64,000 bases of DNA from Gyrodactylus bullatarudis (GCA_012064415.1 SSNU01000114.1:124001-188000); one strand, 5' to 3'. Shown: positions 24,056-34,490, counted from the stretch's first letter. Notes: generated by a model from the letters alone, not told the origin. Translations and numbers: made by a program.

Positions 24056-25376
24056 TATGTTCCCTGAGAAAATAACCTGTCTCCATATGAAAAATTCATA
24101 AACTAAAAAATTTCTTTTCCTTTCTTTCTATAGAGGACATTTTCTTTTGGAAATTCATTAAACTCTCTTGCCTACATCACAGAATTTCCAGTTCACTTTG
24201 ATTTTTATCAAAAATGATCAAAGCTCTGTGTAGTAAAATGTAGTGTTCTTCATGTCATACAGGGTTTCCCCCTCCCACTCATATTCCCTCTAGTGACACT
24301 TTTCTTGCATTTTGCTTCAGCTTGAATAAGCTGCTTCCTCCCTCTGATTTTCTCTCACACGATAGGAAACTAAAATAAGGAGTTGTAAAATAGCATGTAA
24401 CAGGGTTATTTGTGGTTAAGCAAACAAACTTAAATGTTGCTATAGAAATATATACATATTCATGAATGGATGATTTCTGGCTGTATATTGTGTATTTTAA
24501 ATTTCTTTTGTCGTCTCTTTTCACTCTGTTCAAAGTAGCAACAATTAGGATAGGACCTTGCCAGAGATATATAGAAAGAAACGGTTGAATACGCTTCATT
24601 AATTCATTTTGAGAAACATCCAGATTCATTCAAATTACAATGAACTTTCTAGAAAATGTATTAGCCAAAAATCAACTACATTAAAAAAATAAAGGGACTC
24701 CGAGAATTTCAGAATAAAACAATTATTTCAAGTTTTGATTTTTTCTTCGGCTCATCTATTTTATAATCTCAAGGGATTGTGAAAACATTTGAAAAACCTA
24801 GATTCCCGAATGATTCTTTCCATTAAATCTTTTCCGTTAATCTTGATAGTCTCAAGACAACCTGGTAACTAATAGTAACAAGTTTAATTTCAGGTAATCT
24901 GATCAATGCAGAATGAAAAGTTGTTCCCGCCCCCTGCACAAGATTTATCAAATGAAAATGGGAAAAATTTCATCTGACTCTTGTTCGACACCCCCCCCCT
25001 CATGTTTTTTTCTTAGCAATGACGTAATTGTACGAAATCTACTGAAACAAGATCCATAATTTATGAAGGCTTGTGAAGAAATTTTGTATGGAGAATCTCT
25101 AAGAGAATCCTTTTTGTCAACATCATTAATTAAACATGGATCCTGTTGATCAATAATTGTTCAAAGAAAATATCAAAAATCCTTTCTAATAAACACGGCA
25201 CCATTTAACTATAACCCAAAAGAAGCTTGTTCTGAGAAACGATTTTGACATGTAAACAAACTTTTCTGACAAGCTTCATAGGTTATTTTTACTCAAGTCA
25301 TTCGTTGTAATATTCAATTGTAATAACTACAAGAAGAACAGATTATATAACTCAGTTAAGTAAAGGAATAATTCTG
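24056..25376. other. 5' flank of the micro-exon gene
   Basis: No coding exon found. tatataa at 25344-25350 lies about 27 nt before the first coding ATG, so either the 5' UTR is very short, this is not the promoter, or the leader comes from elsewhere (an upstream exon or trans-splicing). I see no clear splice acceptor directly before the ATG. Confidence 0.3.
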
Positions 25377-25593
25377 ATGATGAAGATAGGAAGTGAGTTC
25401 CTGTTGAAAATATTGCCAACCATAGAGGAGACCATGAACTTTAGACAAAATATTTATTACATTTATAGAGTTAATCCTCGGACTAATTTTCCTGTTTAAT
25501 ATATCGTGTAAGTTGAAAGGAATTTACTCATCTAACCTTGATAACCCGAATGATTATTTGTATATTCTATAGATGTGAAAGGACAAGATCAAA
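25377..25593 (+). other. Signal-peptide exons 1-3 of the micro-exon gene
   Basis: Exon 1 (16 nt) reads MMKIG plus one base. Exon 2 (39 nt) adds KLILGLIFLFNIS. Exon 3 (21 nt) adds YVKGQDQ. The start is therefore MMKIGKLILGLIFLFNIS: a short basic n-region and a hydrophobic core, as in a secretory signal peptide. Cleavage is probably near the serine or in YVKGQ. The hydrophobic core is encoded almost entirely by one 39-nt exon with sites ttatag/gtaagt. Confidence 0.8.
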
Positions 25594-28500
25594 GTGAGTC
25601 CCTCATTCCTATATTTCATATAAATACATGATAAATCTCGAAAAATCCAATCACCAGGATCAGCATTAGTCCAGAAAACTAATTTATTCAACTGTTAATT
25701 TCTTGATCACATTTGAAATTTTCTGTTCGAATTAGCTTCCCATATAAGAGGAGGCATTTCATCTTAGAGACTTACAGAATTACTTTGAAATTTTATTTAT
25801 TCCAACATTTTGTCGAGTCATTACAATATGTTACTCCATACCAATTGGCCTTTATGTTATTAAAACTTTTAATGTACAGGATCATACTTTTAAATAATAT
25901 TTATCTTTTGATAACTACTTTCAAGTAGACACACACACATATATATATATTTTTTAAAGATTTGATCGAAGAGGAAGTAGAATGCAGCATTAGTAAGTTT
26001 TTTAAAAATTCAAATAACTCTTATATTTAAAACCAAGTAGCCTTAATAAAGCTTCGATTATAATAATTATAATTTCTAGATTTTCATTAGAATTAAATGG
26101 ATTTTACTCAATATTTTTTTCTCGGTAGACAAAAAGTTTTCTCAAATTATCACATTCCCATCCTGATTGCCAATCTAAAAATTTTCTTTTCCCTCTTCCA
26201 TTAGCTGATGAAGTTTTGCCTTTTAGTGAGTAAATATCAAATCATCTCATTGACCCAGGGGATTTGGATGATGTTCAAATATTCAATTTACAAACACAAT
26301 TTTCCTCATTTCAGCTCCAGTTGTTGATAGAAGTGAGTCTTTTTCTATTTAGTTCTAGTTGTATTCTTAACTCGGACAATTCAAATATGTCAAATTCTAG
26401 TACAATAATTCTTTCTTCCTCCAGTTGAAATACCCACTACGGAAAGAATAAGTGAGCAGTAATAAACATGTATGGAATATATGGTGGATTTATCATCGAA
26501 CATTTTACTCTTCAAAAGGTCTAATCGAACAAGAAGTAGAATGCCAGATCAGTTTGTTTTGAATAATTCTCGATCATATTACAATATGATAATTATTTTT
26601 CCACATTTCAGCTGACTCGGTCGATTCTTACAGTAAGACATGTTTAATTCTTCATTTCCGACATACTCATCACTAGGGTAGGGTTCAACTTTAAAACTTA
26701 TTTCCCTATCAATTGCTGCTCTTGCCAATGAACTCTTACTATCATCTGAGTACTAAATATTATGTGAATAGAAAGTAACTTACTTTCATGAGCTCAATAT
26801 TTCACCAAGACTATTCATCAGTTTAGTATGGGTTAGAGAAAGTCTTATTTTGAATTCAGAAAAACCCAAATAATTTTTGTATTAAATTGAGAAGAAAAGT
26901 CTTTAAACTACAAACAGGACATAATCTTATGCCATTTCCTAATCATATTTATAAGTTTATATTATTTTTTAGCACCTCCTGTTGATAAGAGTATGTTCAG
27001 AGTATATATATAGCATTCTTCCTAAACTTGAACCTATTTCTACATCTTGCTTTGATATGAAGACTTGCTTTTATTGGTTTTAGTTACTTCTTCTTCTCCC
27101 CTATTCCTAATTACATCTTGATTGAGCTATTTTGTACTAGGTATTGACTCAATGACGATCTTGATTAGTTAAACTAACAGGTTTGAGTCAAAACATTTGA
27201 CCTAAACATTTGGAATTTTTAATCTGCTTATTACTAAGAAATTGATTAATTAATGACTAACTGGAAAAATATATTCCTTTTTAGTTGAAATAGGTTAGTC
27301 AAGATAAATCACGTTAGATTTAACGGACCATAAAAACTTTTCCCTTTTATTTCTAGTAACAACAGAGCGTATACGTAAGTCTAGCTTGTTTTATCTAGCG
27401 AAATTAATGATTTTACATCATTTTCTTTTCATAACGTAGCCTTGATTGAACAGGAAGTCGAATGTCAAATAAGTAAATTTGAAATTTTTTATTTATAAAT
27501 TTATTATTTATCGAGAGTATTTATAAAATGATAAAAAGCGCCTTTTATTCGATGATTTATTAATATGTGGGCTTTTACTCCGTCGGATAGTATAACAAGA
27601 ACATTTCAATGTAATACCTCTGAGATTGAAGGAAATATTTTCAGAAATTTTATCACATTTTTATGGGTTATAATTCTTTTTGAATCATTATGAAAATAGT
27701 TATAATATACACAGAATATATTATAATTACAAAGAGGGAAAAAACGCCGAGCATCTTGGAAAATATTTTCAGAATTCAATTCACCGGATCTCTTGAGACT
27801 GATAAGTCGGGGTAACAGATCCGGGGAAATATAAGCTTTATTACTAAATATTCACTTGATTTCTGAATCCTCACAATTCTGAGTGTTCATTATAATCTCG
27901 AAAAATGTTCAATCTGATATTAGTTGAGAGTAAAACTATTTCTTTACTGCTAAAGAAAGCGTGTTTCTTACCAGACATTGAAAAGCTCAATTAAAGTATG
28001 AACAGTTTAGATAAAATTTTAACCTTGAGTATCCATGTACTATTACTAATAATAGTCTATTAGTACAATTATCAATCTGAAGTGAATAAAATTCTATTTT
28101 AATAAAGCTGATGAAGTTGATCCATATTGTGAGTTCAAACCAGTATCAAATGGCATAAGATTTAGCTAATATGGGTTTTTTTAAAGTACCAATAGTTGAT
28201 AATAGTGAGTTATCAATTTATAGTGAACGAAATTAAATGAATGAATTTTTCAATTTTGACCAGTTTCTTGGGGTGAGTTCTATACTTGTTAACTGAAAAT
28301 CTCTCAAAGGATCCCGAACAACCACAATGGCCTCTGTCACTACTACCATTGGCCCTGTCCCTGGTTCTTCTGGAACAACTACGACAGGTGAGTAGACTCA
28401 GTAGAGCTAACAAGCTTATTTATCCACTTACTTAACCTTGAATATCATGACTATAAGTTTATAATGGCTAATTGCTTTTCTTGATTTAATTCAGCTACTT

Positions 28501-31500
28501 CAAGCGGTTAGTTGAGAAAAATTCATATTTCATAATCAAATCTTGATTGATTGCTAGAAGGGACAACAACTGTCGCAGGTGATACAACAGTGGCCTCTGT
28601 CACGACTACCATCGCCCCTGTCCCTGGATCTGCTGGAACAACGACGACAGGTAAGCTGATTTACAATTAAAATTGCATCGAAAATTATTTTAAAATTGCT
28701 TTTCTTGATTTAATTCAGCTGCCTCAAGCGGTTAGTTGAGAAAAATTTATATTTTCATAATTATGTTATGATTGATTACTAACTGTCGCAGGTGATACAA
28801 CAGTGGCCTCTGTCACGACTACCATCGCCCCTGTCCCTGGATCTGCTGGAACAACTACGACAGGTAAGTAGAACTAATATGAGCCTATTTATCTACTTTA
28901 GAGAAGTATCTTGTCTAGTTGCTAAGTTTTCATCATTAAAAAAAGAATATGGATTTTAAATTTCGATTCGATGCCAATTTCCCATTTTTTTAAACTTTAA
29001 ACTGAAAATGTTTATGATTCGAAAGAGGCAGAAAAAAAGGTTTTTCAAGATCAGAATTAGACAAGGAAAGAAATTATGTTAAATCTATTCTAATGCAAAA
29101 ACTTATTATCGTTTGGGAGCTGAACTTGGATTTCTTGATCATTCTAACTACTTGAAAATCAATGAAATTTCGATGAATCGAAATTCCTTAAAAATGGTGA
29201 ATCTATTGAAATTTTAACGACAATATGTGAATCATCCTTCTACTTTCAAATCATCAAACATTTTTCGCTCAAAGATCAAAATAATGGGTCTCGAATTGAA
29301 ATTGGAAAAATGACCATATTTTTTTGAATATATTTTTTGATTGTAAGAGGATAAGAATTAAACTAAAAAACAAACATCTTTCTCCATTCTAGTAACTCCT
29401 GAAGTTATTGTTACTAACAATGCTGGAGTTGTTCAATGTACGTTTAACATTGAGTTTAATTTCATCTTCTCTAATTTTAATCTTTCATTACAGCTGGTAT
29501 GTTCAAGAGAATAGGACCTACATTTACTTTCTCAGTGTTTAACAAAAAATAATTAGGCGCCAATACTACAACGACCTCAACAACTACGACTGATGCAGCC
29601 GTAGTGATTGTACCCAACGCTAGCTCAACAACATCAAGTGAGTCTATTTTCATTACAAGACATTACTAAATACAAAGAATTCAATTTCTGTTGAAATTTA
29701 AGCAACCAAAAAGCCTGTATCAACTGAGGGCGTTGTCATTGTTGGAAATTCTGGTTCGAGTACGAATTATCACTTTTAATTAATTTTTTAATTTTTGTAT
29801 TGACACTGTCATACTTCAGCCAGTACTGTTAGTGAGTATAGAAAAAAACCTAACAAGAGAATATTTCAATTACCAAATGAATGTAGAACTTTTTGAATAC
29901 TTCTAATACAACAATTCTAATTTAAGTTATTATATTTTCCAGTTCCTCAGGGTATGTGAATCATGACGCTTTTTCAGAGATGAAAATTAAAATTAATTTC
30001 TTCAGAATACAAAGTTGAAAACTGTGAGTATCCAAAGTATTTCCCGTTTTCACAGCTTTCATTAAATAAATCGGACCATCTAATTTTTTCAGTAGTAGTA
30101 GAGAAGGATGATTTTCCTGTTACAAATAGGATTTCTATCAATTCTTTTGGTACAGCTATTTTGGCATTTTCAGATTTGATAAATAAATATTTATTTTGAA
30201 CCAAGTAGTTTTTCAGGGAGCTGGTCGGCATAGATTGACTATAGCGTTGTTCGCTTACTACCTGACTATGTTGTCTTCTGGCTTGTATTGGTCTATTTGT
30301 TGTACAAAAAATATAATATAAAATGTTTTATAAAAATCTCTATTAGTAAATTGGATTTCTTTTTCGGGCGATTTCATTGAATAATGATGGTAGTCTATCG
30401 AAGAAGTACAGGGATTTTCAGTGCTTTATTTAGACGTCTTTCCAATTTAAGTTTATTATTTCTCAGGACTCTTTGATTTAGTTTTGGATTCCAGAGACAT
30501 TGAATTTTTTGATTTGCAAGTTTTTTAGACATCTGTAGCGTCTCAGAAGTTTTATTTTCCCAAATTCGTTAGATGGACTGTTACATAAACGGAGAAACCG
30601 TTTCCGAATGATTTCAAGAACAAAGGACATTGATAAGGCAGAAGTTCTCGGATTAACGTTGAATCTTCTGGGTTTTCATTCGACACTAACTCGTAATTTG
30701 TAATTGAGTAAAGGCAGTGATTGTTGATAAACTTTTTAAAATTAATTTCATAATTTTCTTGCTCATCTTCAAAAAAAAGTATTAGTACTAGTTACGAATC
30801 CCCGTGAGTTTCCCCATTCTTTGCATAAACTGTATTCGTTAACGAACGTTCAACTTTCTCTCGAAATAGAGTTCGCCACAGTCTACAATTCAATAGCACA
30901 TGGTAAGATTTCCGTTTGCTTTGATTTAACACGTCCATCTTTTAAGTAGGTGTATAAAACTTGAGCATAGAGGGTTTCTCAAATAATATAAATCCTTTAT
31001 TAAATTCTTGACTTGTGAACAGAATTATTGTAACAAATTTTAATGATTAAATTCTTAGTTACAACCCCACAGGAAGGTAAGTTCAATTCTGATAGTCTTT
31101 GATTGAAACTGGAGGGATTTAAAATTTGTAATAAAATGACTTTCATTTACAGTTGAAAGGATTTTTGAATCATTCACAAGTAAGATATACATGTAAATAC
31201 TCAAATTCCATTTACTATAATAAACTCTTTTTATTCGATAGTTGGTAAGTTAGATGATTCATTTTTCAAAAACTTCTTATATGAAGATGGGTATTTAGGG
31301 TTTTTACAAAATTCTAAATTTTTTCATCGAGAAATCGAATTTGAAAATTTTCTAGAATCTAGATCATGAGGCCCAAAGATCGATATGGGGTTTTTCTTGA
31401 TTTGCCTTTACTAGTTTTTGCGTATGAGAGTGTTCACTGAACATTGCTCCCCCTCCCTAAAAAAATGGAAAAACTAATGCTTATAGAAAACAACCCCCTT

Positions 31501-34458
31501 CCCATTCTGATCAGAATTTAATTCTCTATCGATTGATCTAATAATCTCAACTTTTGAAATTTTTAGACAAACATTTATACCAGGACAGACTTACTTCAAA
31601 GTAGAATGACAAGTTATTTATGTATTGAAAAACTGTGAATATAATCTCCATAAATACCTGTATTAGCATGTAAAATAGCTTTTATATCTCAACAAATTTG
31701 GGTATTGCCTTTCATTTTAAAATGGTAGATTCCATAGCCAAAGTAATAGATGAGATTGTTGCTGATCTGTTGGAAAGAATAAATTGAGAATTTTGTAAAT
31801 TCCTAAATTCACATCTTCGCATTGACTAGGTGCAGATCTAATTATTTCTGTTTATAAATATTGTAGAGGACAAAAAGAAGTTCTTTGGTAAGTTTTTAAT
31901 TTTCAAGATATGAAAAATTGGTAACACTTCACCCTGGGGTACAGCGAAAAATTCCATTAAGGGGGGAGTTTTACGTTAGCCAATAAGAATCAATCAAAAA
32001 CCTGAGTGCAATACATTTCCTATTAAGTGTTATTCTTTTCTGTTGTAGTCTATTCGAGTCTATGATTAATAATTATAATCATTGATTATATAAAAATCCT
32101 CGAATACTATTCTCCATACTTCAATTGAGGTACACTGAGCAAGCCTAATCATACGGGGCTTATTTCTGAATTAATTCAACAATTTTTTCATAGAAATTGA
32201 TTATTAATGTAGCTGAACTTTTTCTTTTTTATTACTCAAGTTATTAGCAGGTTTTATGCTCAAAATTTAGTTAGCTCGAATTATTTAAGTCAACATTCTC
32301 ATCTTAAATTAGTTTTTAACTATATTCATGTTAGATCAAATGAGGTCATCACTCTATTTTCTGGACCATGGCTGTGAGTAGAAAATTCGAGAACCCTTGC
32401 CAATGATTCCCTCTATGAGTACTATTCACATATCTTTTTTTCCCAAGTAACTCGGTGTATGGCAATTGTTAGATGAATATTTGCCTTCAACGAGTCATCT
32501 TGAAATTGACTGTGGAAGATTGATTCACCTCTTGGGATTGAGAATGCTTTACCGCATCAGACTAGTGAATCGAAATGTTTTTATTCAAGTTTATTTCTTG
32601 AAGTATCGCATTTATCAATAAAGTCTTATGCTAGATCATGTTTTAGATATCGTTCTCAGTAAGGTTCATGTTGGTTAGCAGAAAAATGAGATGGGTTGTC
32701 TAATGATTGACACTAGAATTTTGATAGATCAAATTTTCAATCTAGGAAAAGGCTTTGAAAATATACAAAATTAAGGGTGAATTAATTCAGAAATAAGCCC
32801 TGTATGATTAGGCTTGCTCAATGTACCTCAAGTGAAGTATTCGAGGATTTGTATATAATCATAGACTCGAATAGACTAAAATAGAAAAGAATAGCACTTA
32901 ATAGGAAATGTATTGCACTCAGGTTTTTGATTGATTCTCATTGGCTAACGCAAAACTACCCCCTAAATGGAATTTTTCGTTGTACCCGAAGTGAAATGTT
33001 ACCGAAAAATTTTTTCTTTGATCGTCATCATTGTTTGTTCGAAGTAATTCTTAGAAGTTTACATAATGTGTGATATTATGATGGTTGGAATGAAAATTAA
33101 GGACTTAAAAATCTAGAATTTTCTTTATAAAATAGTTAAAATCATTTAATAAATTGATAAAAATAGAATCTCTGTAAAATAATTATCGACAACACTGAAA
33201 TCTTAAATAAGGTTACACTGATTGTTGAATACAGAACTCCCAGATTCCCTGGTTTATAAAGGAGCCTACAGAGTTTCAGGGAGTCTGCAGAATCACTCTA
33301 ACATGTCCACCCAAAACAGCAGGCAGAACTATGCAAGAATTACTTTTTCATTCACTAATGAAATTATTTTTTTTTAATTTAGAAATGGCAAGTTAGTTAG
33401 ATTTAACAAGATTAGTATACTAGAAGATTGCTTATCATGCTTCTCTATTCTTAGAGTTTAACCGTAAGTACATAATGACCTCAGAAAAATAAAAATTAAT
33501 CTCTAAAAAACTTTTTCTCGACCAGTGGAAGATCCAGTAGTTCGTAAGTTGATTATGATTGCTGTTATAAATGTAAAACTTATCAACTAAAACATTAATT
33601 TTTTCAGAAAAAGTTTTAATAGAATCAAGTAAGTATAGCTTTGAAATTTTGTATTCTTAAGCATTCAATCTTATACTGATTGGCAGGAATGCTTTTTGCT
33701 GAAATTTTTAGCTTAAAGAAATTTCTATTAGAACTTGGAAGCCTCAAACTGTTTTTCTATTATTTAAAAAAATTTCTATCTGATTTAATATCTTTGGACA
33801 TTTTTTTTGTTAGAAAGTATGGTTTTATTGAGTTAGGAAAGTAAAAATAAATAAATATATATAAATACAATATAGCATCTCTTGATATAATATGGCGGTT
33901 CAATAATAAAATAAAATAATTTGATTAATCTTTGTTCGTGAAATATGTATAATGAGAATTGTAGAAATTAATAAGCCTTTCAAGAAATTTCATTAACATT
34001 CTGGGATTAATGAAGATTAGCATAGAGGAGACTCTTAGAATAATCAAGTTTAGACATTATAGTTTTAATGTTAGTCAAGTCATGACAGTCAGAGATTTTA
34101 TATTTTTTATCAATCATATTATATGAAGATAGTAAATAGTGATTTGAAAAAGAGGGGTTTCCGAGGTTATATGAATTTTCAAATATGTTAACAGATTTAG
34201 CAAATGATCTAACAATGATGGCATATCTTCTAACCCAGAGAGGGTTAAGCCCAGAGATTAATATGCTATGAGTTCTAAGCATTATTTTGTATTATGGCAT
34301 ATCTCCTAAATGCTAGTTTGAAAGAACCTACTTTTTGGAGATATTGTGGGATATTTTTTTCTCTTGATAAATGTGAAGAATATCATTTGAGTAATAAACT
34401 AATAATAACTATTTTCTTCATTGTTTTAGTTGGTGTCGTCACTCTGGCCTCTTTTTGA
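25377..34458 (+). CDS. Micro-exon gene encoding a secreted, modular, Thr-rich protein
   Basis: Coding exons in order: 25377-25392, 25469-25507, 25573-25593, 25960-25992, 26205-26225, 26315-26332, 26425-26451, 26519-26551, 26612-26632, 26973-26990, 27285-27293, 27357-27374, 27440-27472, 28108-28128, 28187-28204, 28310-28387, 28495-28506, 28558-28650, 28719-28730, 28792-28863, 29393-29437, (29494-29496), 29557-29637, 29703-29759, 29820-29831, 29943-29951, 30006-30023, 30792-30803, 30870-30902, 31059-31076, 31153-31179, (31242-31244), 31867-31887, 33383-33391, 33455-33463, 33526-33543, 33608-33628, 34430-34458. Bracketed exons are uncertain. All internal exons are multiples of 3 and all introns are phase 1. 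Nearly all sites are YAG/GTRAG-like. The joined frame (about 345 codons) has no stop until TGA at 34456-34458; AATAAA follows at 34481. The N-terminus is a signal peptide. No known domain; the architecture matches flatworm micro-exon genes. Function unknown; secretion is inferred. Confidence 0.85.
25960..26451 (+). repeat. Exon quartet 1 (33-21-18-27 nt) of the micro-exon gene
   Basis: Four phase-1 micro-exons: 25960-25992 (LIEEEVECSI), 26205-26225 (TDEVLPF), 26315-26332 (TPVVDR) and 26425-26451 (IEIPTTERI). Residues at exon borders are split 1+2. Each acceptor has a pyrimidine run or A+T-rich tract plus AG, and donors are gtaagt or gtgagt/c. The same order and lengths recur in the next two cassettes. 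Confidence 0.85.
26519..27374 (+). repeat. Exon quartet 2 (33-21-18-[9+18] nt)
   Basis: 26519-26551 (LIEQEVECQI), 26612-26632 (TDSVDSY), 26973-26990 (TPPVDK), then 27285-27293 (IEI plus one base) and 27357-27374 (TTERI). The last two together are exactly 27 nt and encode the equivalent of IEIPTTERI in quartet 1. The 26551 donor (gtttgt) is weaker than the others. Confidence 0.82.
27440..28204 (+). repeat. Exon cassette 3 (33-21-18 nt)
   Basis: 27440-27472 (LIEQEVECQI), 28108-28128 (TDEVDPY) and 28187-28204 (LPIVDN). This is the third copy of the cassette, lacking the 27-nt member, whose place is taken by the first Thr-rich exon. The 635-nt intron between the first two is larger than in the other copies, and I found no further exon in it. 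Confidence 0.8.
28310..28863 (+). repeat. Thr-rich mucin-like exon block with tandem duplication
   Basis: Exons 28310-28387 (78 nt), 28495-28506 (12), 28558-28650 (93), 28719-28730 (12) and 28792-28863 (72). The three long exons repeat ASVTTTI and PVPGSxGTTTT and are near identical in DNA. The two 12-nt exons encode ATSS and AASS. The pair 12 nt + long exon is tandemly duplicated with its introns. The dense Thr/Ser/Pro composition predicts O-glycosylation in the secretory pathway (inference). Confidence 0.85.
28955..29230 (+). mobile_element. MITE family B, diverged partial copy in a micro-exon gene intron
   Basis: Shares cgtttgggagc, ctacttgaaaatcaatga and the 'gaaaaaaaggtttttcaagatcag' segment with 18896-19483, but with many substitutions and no ends. 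It lies between exons 28863 and 29393. Confidence 0.6.
29393..30023 (+). other. Second Thr-rich and short-exon block of the micro-exon gene
   Basis: 29393-29437 (TPEVIVTNNAGVVQ), candidate 29494-29496, 29557-29637 (ANTTTTSTTTT, then DAAVVIVPNASS), 29703-29759 (TTKKPVSTEGVVIVGNSGS), 29820-29831 (TSTV), 29943-29951 (IPQ) and 30006-30023 (EYKVEN). Two exons share a VVIV core, suggesting older duplication. The 29759 donor (gtacga) is non-standard; an earlier gttcga at 29754 would change the exon length but not the phase. Confidence 0.72.
30194..30311 (-). mobile_element. Penelope-like element 5'-ORF fragment
   Basis: The minus strand reads DRPIQARRQHSQ, VVSEQRYSQSMPTSS and LKNYLVQN. The same block occurs on + at about 34618-34720 and in part at 38470-38521. 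All shared sequence ends at ggttcaaaat, which sets the fragment's inner edge at 30194. It lies in the intron between exons 30023 and 30792. Confidence 0.65.
30340..30700 (-). mobile_element. LINE family-1 3' fragment
   Basis: The reverse complement encodes degraded SFVLEIIRKRFLRLCNSPSN, then LLRRYRCLK and NQRVLRNNKLKLERRLNKAL. This matches the C-terminus of the reverse transcriptase at 22840-23130. It is a 5'-truncated insertion with frameshifts, inside a micro-exon gene intron. Confidence 0.75.
30792..31887 (+). other. Micro-exon block 3
   Basis: 30792-30803 (FTNP), 30870-30902 (QFATVYNSIAH), 31059-31076 (VTTPQE), 31153-31179 (VERIFESFT), candidate 31242-31244 and 31867-31887 (EDKKKFF). The sizes 33, 18 and 27 repeat those of the N-terminal cassette, so this may be an old, diverged copy of it. 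The product changes here from Thr-rich to mixed charged sequence. Confidence 0.7.
31919..33004. mobile_element. Foldback element F with about 275-bp inverted termini
   Basis: The left arm (ggtaacacttcaccctggg ... gcaagcctaatcatacgggg, to about 32195) is the near-perfect reverse complement of the right arm (about 32775-33004, ending tgaaatgttacc). The 580-bp centre has no convincing open frame. It sits between micro-exons 31887 and 33383 and accounts for the unusually large intron. Confidence 0.75.
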
Positions 34459-34490
34459 TGTCAATCAAAAATATTTCTTTAATAAATAAA
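33383..34490 (+). other. Micro-exon block 4, terminal exon and poly(A) signal
   Basis: 33383-33391 (EMA), 33455-33463 (KFN), 33526-33543 (LEDPVV), 33608-33628 (QKVLIES) and the terminal exon 34430-34458 (IGVVTLASF, stop TGA). The C-terminus is short and mildly hydrophobic. Overlapping AATAAA signals lie at 34481-34490, 23 nt past the stop, fitting a very short 3' UTR. Confidence 0.75.
34007..34290 (-). mobile_element. LINE family-2 3' fragment
   Basis: The minus strand encodes LRTHSILISGLNPLWVRRYA and FAKSVNIFENSYNL, ending KLDYSKSLLYANLH. The matching fragment at 43080-43330 reads ILVSGLGPQWVKRLAFIVKN. It sits in the last intron of the micro-exon gene. Confidence 0.7.

Noticed and set aside
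24279..24629. Minus-strand 116-codon frame as a gene
   Set aside because: No domain, no splice partners and a composition like intergenic sequence.
26990..27284. Extra micro-exon after ggttttag at about 27084 or after tactag at about 27140
   Set aside because: No donor keeps phase 1 without a stop, and the cassette order predicts none here.
29974..30193. Minus-strand frame as an extension of the Penelope protein
   Set aside because: Similarity to the other Penelope copies stops exactly at 30194. The rest overlaps a micro-exon and a splice acceptor on the other strand and is open by chance.
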